NCBI GenBank assembly: GCA_040954595.2
Contig: CM082576.2
Location: 16,678,001 to 16,742,000 of the forward strand
DNA length: 64,000 nt
Direction of reading: 5' to 3'
Origin: Balanoglossus misakiensis
Lineage: Eukaryota; Hemichordata
In this document: positions 49,301-61,300 of the stretch, in pieces
How positions within the stretch are numbered: the first letter of the stretch is position 1
Layout: each line of letters starts with the position of its first letter
The notes under the pieces: model-generated
Seen by the model: the letters and a program-made list of their open reading frames with translations, nothing else
The model's database searches: none
What the model was told of the DNA's origin: nothing
Made by a program: the position numbers and the translations under genes

Positions 49301-52300
49301 ATAAGGGTTTACATCGATTTACCTAGGTTACACATGCACGTACCTTGAGCACTTCAGCAATGGGCAGAAGCTTGAACACTGTATCAGCCGTCACTTCTTG
49401 GGCTGGAAACCAAAGAAACAAAAATATCAACTTACATTTATGAGAACCAGTCCTATTCCAAATCCAAGTACATCAACACACACATACAAACAATCAAACA
49501 CACAGTAATGAGCATACTGTAAAACACTTTATTTTCGCAAGTTGAAATTTTCGCAATATCAAGAGAGGCCACTGTTTCGCGAGTAGGACCCTATTAATTT
49601 TCGTGTTGTCTTAGGCCTATTTCATTCACTGCATCGTTATCTTAAAAAAAATTACGCGACTTATTATTTTCACGCTATTATGGCTCTCGTGTATTTTGCG
49701 AAAATTTATTGCTCGTGGAAATAAAGTTTTTACAGTATAAATGTTCAGAATATCTCAGCAGAAGATAGCCATAGTGACAGTGCTGTTCACTAGCAGTTCT
49801 ACCACCAGAGGACAGAAAATCTACATGAATTGTTTTAGGATATTGACAAATCCTGCCATGTAGAACCTCAGAAACATTTTGCTCAAGCTGCTATTTTCCC
49901 CCTTCAGCTTTAACACTTCAGAACAAAAATGAACCATATCAAACATACACACTTACTGAGGATTTTCCATGGATATCCATAAATTAATGGATGAAAAGGC
50001 AGTCTGGTGTTAGACATCTCTGGTAATGGCTCAGTATCATTCAGAAGCTGTGGATGAGTGAAACATACAGAAAATACATGATTTCAGCCTTCAGCATGTT
50101 TCTCAGTATCATTATTGGAATTTTTTCACTAATTCTCACTAATAGTTTTTGCTACCAAGGTGATTGATAAATGGTGTAACAAAATTTCAAGATGGCAGAT
50201 TTCTACCATGATTAAAGTTCCATTAAATGTAACTTTTGACTAGAATTTTTCCCTCACTGTTTATTCCTGGGAATGCATGAATTGTGTACCTGCTCGTCTT
50301 CAGTCTTGTATCTGAACAAGAATTCATACTGTGATGGTTTGTTTCTTCTGGTGTACATGGATAAATAGGAAAGCAGCTTTTGACCCTACAAGAGAACACA
50401 AACACACGACACATGGTTGACAAGTTGAAAGAAAAGAGAAAATCTTCTACTGTCCAATTTATCTACGTTCTCACCACCAGGGTTTGGACCAACCCCAATA
50501 TTTGCAATACCAATGCTGGACCTCTCTATAGGGAAAGGGGAGACAGCAACCTGACTTCAATAGAAATGACCTCTTAAGGATGTACGTTCAGTAAAATTGA
50601 AAGTATTGTAATTTTTTTTTAATTGTGGATTTTTGGATTCTCCTTTGTATGTATAATGAAAATCCGTAATAAAATATAGGGGTCCACCGCGCTTGTTTTT
50701 GAAAAACAGAGCCATGAATTTAGTCGATAATAGAAGAAAACTGCTGACTCAGCATTTTTTACCAATGGTTTGTCTATGGGCAAAATTTTTAACGCAAGTT
50801 ATCTCAAAATAGGGCGAGGTGACCCCTATATTTTATTTGACCAATGACTTTATATTTACTGGACTGAGCTTTGTGTGAAATTTCGTGAAAATGACAATAG
50901 TAGAAGTTTGTTTTCTAGCGATTATCAATGTAATCCTATTCCTATTGGAAAAAGACGAGTGTGCGCAGTTTTCCGGTTTATGTTCTGCGCTTACATCTTT
51001 AAGTGTTTTTTGTGTGAGTTATATTTTGTACAAAACTGACTGTAGTGCAATGGTGTTTATAAACTTACCATTTGTAATGTCTGCTTTTCTTCTTCTTGAA
51101 GATTGCAATAAGACTTGATCTGACACAGGACAAATTCAATTCTTTTGTAGTCATAGAAATTGATCTGAAAGCAAGAGTAAGAACGCTTGAATTGGATTCT
51201 TTAGACAAAAACATGTTCTGTAAATTAACTTTGCTCATTATTGTCACATTAAATCTCTCAAACTGTAATTGAAATTTGCTGACTGCTTGCAAAACATTTC
51301 CAAATGTACAGTTATGTCTAGTAATTGCAATAAACCCCAAAATATTTTGAATAATTCTTATGGAAACAGAATAAGAATTTCGTTCTTGTAAATAACCGTC
51401 ACCTCCGAAGCAGAAGAATAAAATTCGGTCTAAACGTTTAAAAAAAGACAAACTTTGTATCATAGTATGACACTGACAGCCTGATATCTCAAAACGTTAA
51501 CACAAAACATTGGTTTTTGGAAGGTTATTAAAACAGCCAGTCACACGACAGTTGTGTAAACAATGGTCACAACAAGGAACCAAAACGTTTCCCTATATCC
51601 AAGCTTTCAGAAAATATACACTTTTTTTTTTGGGGGGGGGGGGGATTCTGAGCTCAATAATTCCCAGTACATTGTATAAATCTATACTTCAAAGAGTGAA
51701 TTTCTTAGTCTGCATCCTTAACTTCGCTTTCTTTAACTTCCTGTAATATCAATAACATCAACCTTTATTACCTTGTCCAATATTCTGTGTAACTGAACCT
51801 TCACAGCATCTTTGTTTTTGATTTCCTCCAGAACACAATTCACAGCTAACATATCAATGGGAAGTGATTCAGCTGTACCAGAGCTATTCTGCATTTGGTC
51901 TTCTGGTGGTGACAGTAACATCTCCAGGTAAAGTAACAAGCCATCTTCAACAGTCAACTGAAAGTCTCTGCAGGTACGGTAGACACAAGAGGGGGCAGAT
52001 ATGACCTTGTCCAATATTGTCTGTGAGCATGGAATGCTGCAATAATCTTTACCAATAATTCCCCCCCCCCCAATTCCAATAACAGTCGTCTATTTGGAGC
52101 ACAACATTATTCTACGATATCAAACGACGTCAGACGCGCTCAGGCGGCAGTTACGTTCGCATTCAAATTTCCAGATGACGGGCAACTTCAGCAACGTGGA
52201 CTTACGTCGTGCAGACAAAGACTGTGCAGACGAAATGCAATGAGGCTGATAAGGCACCATACCTGACACATGTTACGTGTCTGAGGGTTCTAAAGTAAAA

Positions 52301-55300
52301 ACATACTCGGAAAAACTGTTACTGGATGTCGAAATATTGCTTGCCCGTCATCTGGAAATGACAACGCCATGGGTCATATTGCCAGATCAAGTGATTGATA
52401 GTAAAGAGTTGTTGACATATTATCACAGAATTACTGCATCAAATTTGATGAAACCTACCACAGATACCAATCATAAAATGCTATGATGTCCCGCACCAAT
52501 AACCACAGCAAGCAAGTGCTAAATCCACACCATTGTTGGTACTGAATAATTGGAACATTCTACGTTTGGCTCAACATATGCCAAATCATTTGCATATACT
52601 TTTTTACAATTTTATTCAGTTTTTGACTGCTTTGATTACATTTTCTCAAAATTTACCATGAAATGACATCATATGAAAATGTAATGACCAAAGATGCAAA
52701 ATAATAGGATTATACACCAATTATGGTCATGGTTCCAATATGCTAGGTATTGCACTTGAATTCTCTATGAATAGGGCACTCACCATTCAAACTGTATGAT
52801 GTGAATAACCCATTGGGAATACCCCTATTGTACAAGATGAATAGTCCAAGAACTTACTCAAATACAATACATTTATATACTAACCTACAGTAATCTTTGA
52901 AGAGCTGTACATCCTTTGTATGATGCTCTACCATCTTAGTTAGAACATTTTGATAATTTGCAACCTGTTGGCTGTTAAATGCATCTTTAAATGAAATCTG
53001 CATAAAAAAAAAGATTAAAGGTTTATATAAAATTATTATGAACTATCTTGGTTCAGTCACTTCACCTCAAAAACCTACTTGGCACGTCCGAACCAACTGG
53101 GTACTGAACTGACATGGTATTGAAACCTCAATCGCTGCCACTTGTAGCATATTTCAAAGTTCTCCTTATCCTAAGTCAACATACAGTTTTAAATTTGTAA
53201 AGATCCTAATACCCACATGTGCATACAACGATATATTATCAGTTCCTCGAGTGATTTATCTGGGAATTCAGAAATCTGTGTTGGACACTCTGTCCATTGT
53301 CAGGCTAAGAGTCCTTTCTCACATGTTGGAGTAATGGACAGATCTGCTTTTCACTTTTGTATTGCACTTATATGGAAATACTAATATCTCTATCTGCTAC
53401 GGAGCTTTTACGCTAGACTTTCTGGTAACATACAGAAATTTTACCCTATGCATGAGGGGTATAGGCAGTGATAGCTGTAATTCCCACCAAAGACACACTA
53501 CTATTATTTCATTGAAAAAAAAATATTTGCACAGAACTTTCCAACTCCAAGTCATCATAGATGAGATATTTCGAAGTAAAATGTGTTAATTTTACACATG
53601 ATCATAGCTCACACTTACCTGGTTTAGTTTTTGTCCCCATTCAGCCTTAGTACAGAGCTGCGTAAAGTCGGTGAAAACTTTCTTATCCTGGTAACAACTT
53701 GCCAGAGCCTTGCCAACTTTGCTGATACCCTAGACACACCAAAACAGTCACTGTGTTATTAAATGCTGTCACTTTTATTCTTGTCTTGCTATATACAGAA
53801 TTCATCAATCATAGATTCTTGGGTTTCACTCAATGTTAATAATTTTATGTACTTGTCATCAAAAGTAACTTATGGAATGGAACTTGACAAACAAATTCAC
53901 AATATCAGAAGATTTTTAAGTTTACATATACATTCATGTTGCTGTAATCCCTTCAAGTAGACCCATCTCGAAAAAAGCAATCCTATAAATCTTTTTTGTA
54001 AAAGTCAACTGTTAGATTTTTCAAAAAATTTGCCATGATACTATGTTATTCTAATAAAATCAAAAACTCATGAAAAGAAAAAGGTGGCATACCAGTACTT
54101 ACAATAACTTTACCACATGTAGGTCCTGATGATGTGACTATATGTTGCAATTTCTCAACTGCAGTTTCATACGGCAAAATTTGTGCACAAGCCAATGCTA
54201 ATTCCACATCAAACACTTTACTACCCAGTATCTGTGAAGAGTAGTGTACACATACATGTAGTAAAAGCTGAGTGATAATTACTTTTGCATGAGTGGTCAG
54301 TGGCTGGACAACTAATGGCTGACTATGGCTAGGCATACATATACTTCATTAGTGATGTGGTTCGATAGAAGTGATGCACACTTGTTTTTGTTTTATTATC
54401 AAACGAAAATCAAACTCGGATATACTATAATGGCGATGCAACATGTAGTAAGTGACTCTTGGCAATGTGTGAGTTGTTGTCTTGTCACATCAAGAGACTG
54501 GCACTTGCTGGTTGATGTGAAAATGTTAGTTGAGTTGCAGTGAAACAGGTCATACTGACAGATCAGCCAATCACAGCGGCTGATCCAATCCTGACAGCGG
54601 CCATTTTGTTTTTACAAATCGTTCTTTAGTATTTCCCCAGACCCTTTTCTGGAGCGCAGCGGAAAAAGCAAAGGGGTCTGGGTAACCAAGACTAACTGTC
54701 TGTTACATTTAGAGGAATCTCTATAATTCCAACAGACATGGAAAGCATGATTGTTTTGGTATTATAATAATTACTGCACAGGATCCATGTGTGATATTGT
54801 TGATCACTTGCAGATTCAGAGACAGCAGGAAAAATGTGACAACGATCTTGTCATCCAGGAAATCAAGAAGACAATGAATGCCTCACAGCCAGGTCCTTAA
54901 CAGTGTACATGTATGTATTATTGCACACAAATCTCTGTGTGGATCATCCAAACAGAGGACCTACTTCTTACCTTTTAGGTGTATGTAGATTTAGGAATAT
55001 TCCCATTGTTCAATATTAGAAACAAAGCACTTTACACCCAACTTTCACCTCTTTATTATGCCTTGATATCACTTATTACAAACAGTGCTAATTTTGGTAA
55101 TATTTTGTTTAATTTAAGAGATACATTGTATTTATCCAGTAGTTCATGACACCTGATGAATAAATGAAGCGCGGCTTCAAAGAATACTTTTGAATGAGCT
55201 TACCTTATAGAGGAGCTTCAGAGAATACTGTTGGATGATATCATTACCATATGTAATGATTTGTTTCACTGCACTGTTCAACTCTTCAGTGTTCTTATCA

Positions 55301-58300
55301 GTCTGTCAGATTTGTAAATTAACGGAAAAAAATGCCAAATTACATAAACTCATTTTAAAGATCATTGCAAAGTTGGTAATTTATACTTTGTGATGTGAAT
55401 AAAAAACCCTCCTCTAATTTCCTAGTAACCTTCATTTCTCTTTTCACGTCTGGTTGTTGCTATTCAACCCGACATTAAAGCCTCTAGAGCTGCCGCTTTT
55501 TGCATGATTTTCATGATTTATATTTCCAACTCAGAGTGGTACATCAAAATAAGCTCACTGATAGGTATACATGAATATCTCATCGACGCCCTATTGTGGT
55601 TGAAAGTTGCAATTTGAACACGCTATATATTAAACAGGTGCTGCACCCACTTAATCAGCCTCCATACAAACATTACACAACTAACGTTGACAAACTGATG
55701 CAAATACAAGTAATATGGCTTAATGGTGAGGATTTTAAAGGATATGGAATATATTTGAAGTGGAAAAAATATGTAAAATTTGGCAGCTCTAGAGGCTTTA
55801 AGACTGTGGGATTCATGTTATCATAAAGTTGGGTCTTCAACACCGGCAGAAATCTTAGTCGTTTCAGAACTGTCCTAATGTTGTGTGTCTGAACACGGCT
55901 AATGACAACTCATGTACCGGAAACTGTATGCCAATTAATCACTGGATTTGTATAATACTTACCTGTTGTCCTGTATATCTACTGGCACTGAAAAGGACAC
56001 AGATAGAGAGTGTGTGGAGTATATAAGATAGAGTTAGACTATCGCTCCCTTGTAGCAGAATCGCAAGGTCTGTTGTATTCTGACCCAGACTGGTGAGTAA
56101 ATGCACATGTTGATCTGTGTCTTCATTTTCTCCTGTAGGTAGTGGGTACAAGTAAGTACTTAGTTGGTGGTGGAAATTACAACAAAGTAAGTGAAGAGTG
56201 GAGAGGAGTATGTGGCAGAGAGTATGTGTTCATTTGTGGCAATTATAATGCTTGGTCTGAATCCAATGGTTAAGGGCAATAACGATAATGACCGTCTCAC
56301 CAATTTGGTATTCTGGAAGCCCAACTATGCTATCCTGTTGAAGTGGTTGTCTCTCATCAACACTATGGATTCTTGGGAAACAACACAGAGTAAACTGATT
56401 GGCCAGTGGCATGGCAACACTGCTATCTAGAACCAGTTTTTCCTCTTCATAGAAACTATGAAATGTCAATTCATTGAAGAGATTCTTGTCCAGAGACGAA
56501 TGGCTATCAGTGACTGCACTCTGTTGAAAACAATAACATGGATACTCAATGTATACATCTGATAAGCAGTTTCACAGAAAACAATATTTTTTCAAGAATG
56601 GCAAAAACACAAATATGCAAATATCACCATGATTGTACAACATCTTACTTCAATCACCACAAGGAATATGCCTACCTAAGCTCAAAGCAATCTGACAAGC
56701 GGTTTTAGAGAAAACATTTTTGACCAAAAATTGCAATTGCTCCAAAGTAATAAATATGCAATTGTTTCAACAATTTTAACAAGGTAACTTAAATCACCTA
56801 GAAGAAGCTTCATACAAAATTTCAAAGAAATCGGCCGACCACTTTCAGAGAGGAAGATTTTTTACCAAAAATGTGGGGAAAAAACCCAAAATATTCATAA
56901 AACTGGAAAATTGATAATATTAGCTCAAAACATACAGGACTATGCGTACTTTACACACACACGTACATACATAAGGTCCCAATGATATACACATATACTT
57001 AAGGATGTACGCGCAGAACATAAACCGGAAACACTGCGCGCCCGGTCTTTTTCCCATAGGATTACATTGATAATCGCTAGAAAACAAACTTCTACTATTG
57101 TCATTTTCACGAAATTTTACACATAGCTCAGTCCAGCAAATATAAATTCATTGGCCAAATAAAATATAGGGTTCACCGCGCTCTATTTTGAGATAAATTG
57201 CGTTAAAAATTTTGCCCATAGGCAAACCATTGATGAAAAATGCTGAGTCAGCAGATTTCTTCTATTATCGACCAAATTCATAGCTCTGTATTTCATAAAC
57301 AAGCGCGGTGACCCCTATATTTTATTACGGATTTTCATTATACATACAAAGGAGAATCTAAAAATCCACAATTAAAAAAATGACAATACTTTCAATTTTA
57401 CTGAACGTACATCCTTAAGTGGGATCTAATGAGAAAGAAAACACATGGAGATATTCCGCAACCTTTTGCTCTACATAATATCAGAAAAAAGTTATTAAGT
57501 GTTTCAACGTTTTGCTATCCATGTAGCCCGGAGACCAGGCGTCGATCTAGAATACAACGCCCGGGGACAGTCGAGAAATTTCCTGCTGAGCTGAAAGATA
57601 GTAGCCCTGGCAACGATCAGGGTCGCTTAGTAACGAATGGATAACGAGTGATCTATCAAATGTTGACGGGCGCCAGTGGTTGGATGATATAATTAACATA
57701 GCTTGGTTATGAATATTCATGCACCTTCAAAACCACTCCCACATCCCGTTGCGGGAATTTCACACATGACTCCACCTCTATTTCCTTATTTAGAATGCGA
57801 TGATGTCATTTGGTTTACATTGAGTGACCAATTAGCTTACACACAAGATTTACCACCTGTGTCGTTCTACGAACAGAATTCTGTTTGTAAATAGAGACTG
57901 TCCCCGGGCGTTTCTTTTCCCCTACGCCCTGGTCTCCGGGCTACTATCCATGGTGCATGATATAAGGCACATATAATCACACACATTCCTGGACCACTGG
58001 TCCTAACAGACACTCTTAAAAAATCGCGTCAAGGACACGGTGGTCCCATTGAGTGATTACACAAGAAAAAGTCTACACCGGAGTAAATGGCCATATACAG
58101 ACAGACAGACACACACACACACACACATAGCGAGAGATCAATGGGCAAACACTGACTGACCCATAAGCTGCCAATGGCATATGTACTATACATACACTAA
58201 ATAGAACAGCTGGCCTCTTTAAAACTTAGCCAGTTATGTAATCATTCAGGAATTTGCTGTGTTTATATGAATTTATATGAATAAAGTAAATACACACCAC

Positions 58301-61300
58301 TTTGCAAAGCAATCTGACCAGTAGTTCTTGAGTAACTGAGTTTTGCCCAAATTCACATTTTTCCAGCTAATTTGCGTATTTGCCTGGCAACTTCGTTTGA
58401 ACAAACTCCCATCTACAGCCCTGCCTGCACCTACACACCAAATATTGAGGTGATGCGCACAGCGGTTTTCAAGTTTTTGATGTGGACGGATATACAGACA
58501 TCCATCCATCCATCCATCCATCCATCCATACATACATACATACATCCATACATACATACATACAAACGCAACCCATCCCATAAGGTCCCATGGTATACAG
58601 TCAAACCTCGGTATAACGAAAACCATGGGACCTCAATAAACTCTTTGTTGTATCCGTATTTCGCAATAACCGCAGTCGGTTGGGGGCGCTTTCCAATGAC
58701 AAAATGACGTCCTAAATTTTACCTGTACAAGCATACGTAAACACATCGCACGTTCAGCACCACACTTCGTTGGACACACTCATACAAGAATGACATGAAA
58801 AAAAGTCTTGCACTGCGAATACTACATTGTAAATGTATTTTATTCTTTTCTGCTGATATTACCTTTGCATTATTGTAAATACATGAATCAAACTACATGT
58901 ACACGTACAAATGTACATGAATTGTACATCGAAATAAACTCCATTAAAAATACAAACACATTCTTTGAAATAAAAACTTGCAAAGGCTTTAAGAGTTCAG
59001 TGTTCGCTAATCATCGGAGAAAGTCTGTAATCTTGGTTTGGCGGCGACTGGAACAAATGGCCGTCAACATAAAATCTTTGATATTTGAAAGTTCGGCAAA
59101 CACTGATGGCTGAACATTCGCACGAGACTGCATGTAACTTCGAATTTTCAATAAACACTGCATAGCTTCAGATGTTGATGGAACCGTATCGTTCTTTGAT
59201 GCAACTGGGTCGATGTTTTCACTGTCGCGATCGCCTTCTTCAACATCGCTGTCTTCGTCTTTATGCAACACGGAAGATACAATGTCCTCATCTGATGGGG
59301 TTTCCCACGTCGTAGTGTTATCACCGGCTGCAACAAAGTCCGCAAATGAGTCCGGCAAATCTAAGTGGCGCGAGAGGCTTTCCCACAGGCAGCCAACCTC
59401 CTCGTTTTGAACTTCGGGGCTTTCATCGCTCGAACTTGCTGTTGTCGTGTCTCGATGAACAAATTCAGCTTTCCGGAAGCAGTTCGCGATAGTAGTGTCC
59501 ATAACCTTCTGTCATGATGAATGAATCATGTCAATGGCTTCCTTCACGTTGATTGCTGGAAGGTTTTCCCCTGTATCAACAGACACCAGCGTTTGCTGTA
59601 CAACCCGCTTTCGGTAGTAGCTCTTGAAATTTCTGGTAACACCCTGATCCATCGGCTGCAACTTTGATGTGGTGTTTGGCGGTAGAAAGACGAGCTTGGT
59701 GGACTTGAGGTTTTTCACGGCTGGGTGGGCGGGGCAGTTATCTACGAACATGAGAACTTTTCTTTTCTGGCGGGTAAATTTTCGATCTTCTTTATGCAGC
59801 CACTCTGTGAAAAGATCACTGACCATCCACGCTCTTCGGTTTGCTTTGTAGTCGACAGGGAGGTAGTTAATGTTCTTAAAACATCTCGGATTCTTAGATT
59901 TCCCGATGACGAGCGGGGTTAGTTTTTCCGACCCATCCATGTTTGCACACAGCATCACGGTGATCCGTTCTTTACTTTTCTTACCTCCCGAACACGTTTC
60001 ATTCTTGAATGACATCGTCTTGTCTGGCATCAGTCTATAAAAAAGGCCGGTTTCATCCGCATTGAAAATGTCTTTGGGGGCATATTCTTCGATGAGTTGA
60101 GGTAGGGTAGTTTTTACCCAATCGTTCACCATATCGTCGCTGACAGCCGCAGCTTCACCACACACGGACTTGAAAGTTATACCGTGGCGGGCCTTAAACC
60201 GCTCCAGCCAACCGTTGCTGGCCTTGAAGTCTGGATGGTGCAGCTTCTTCGCCAACTCGTCGGCTTTGGCTTGAAGGACAGGGCCGCTGACCAGAATGTT
60301 CAGGGATCTTGCACTGGAAATCCATTTCAAAAGAGCTTGTTTGACATCTTCGATGGCTGAGAAATGGAATCGTTTTCAACCAGGCTCAATCTTGTTATGC
60401 TCGTACATCTTCAGTACCGTGGATTTGTTTTTCAAAATCGTGGAGAGGGTGCTGGGCTTAACATCAAATTGACGACAGACATCCCCGTGATGCAAGCCAA
60501 ACTCGATTGCCTTGATCATTTGGACTTTGCAGTCCAACGTAAGGGCACGACGACGCTTAGAACCAGTTGTTGACATCGTGAACGTGAATTACGAACTGAA
60601 GTTGCCTTCAAAATTCAACCAGCTTTTATTCAAAATTTTAGCGCCCCTATTTGTCACATTTATTTATGAGTGATTGAGTTGATAAAACATCGTGTGATCA
60701 AAGCCCGTCGCTATTGTTCTCAAGACAAATCAGTTCGTTTTAAGCAGACTTTCGCTGTAATTGACTTCGTTGTAAAGCATGTCATTTATGTACAAACGAA
60801 TAGAGATAAGACGGGACCATTGTAACCTTTTCGCTGTAAGCGGATTTTCGTTGTAAGCGTTTTCGTTATACCGAGGTTCGACTGTATATACCTATACAAA
60901 TGGGACCTAAAAATGAAGACAGTTTAATAAAAGTAGTCATACATTTTTACAAACGCACCTGAAACATTGTTCTGTATTCTTCAGTTTCACACTGCTGGTA
61001 TACCTGATCAGCAAGCCTGCTGCACTTACAAAGTTCAAGACAATCGTGTAATAAATCTGCAGAAAGACATAAAATAAAGGATCTTTTTCAAGAAAAATAA
61101 TAATATGCAAAATTGAAATAGGTTGGAGGTCAATACCAAAGAATACTAAATACTAAGCCAAGCTAGGACACTTTTCTTCATTACATTAATGTATTTTTAA
61201 ATTTTGGAACTTATAGTTTTCGGTCAGCAAATGCTTGCCGGTAGTCAGTTTTGTTTTGCCAGCTAGTGCCTTTTTTCATACCTGAAGCAATTAATTTTGA

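Noticed and set aside
50885-51118. Hydrophobic 77-codon plus-strand frame resembling a small membrane protein
   Set aside because: Most of it is the end of a MITE whose other copy lacks this frame as a conserved unit, and its tail overlaps a KNTC1 exon on the other strand.
57703-57894. 63-codon frame in the TAGCCCGG-ended MITE
   Set aside because: No domain, splice support or similarity; it lies inside a short non-autonomous element.
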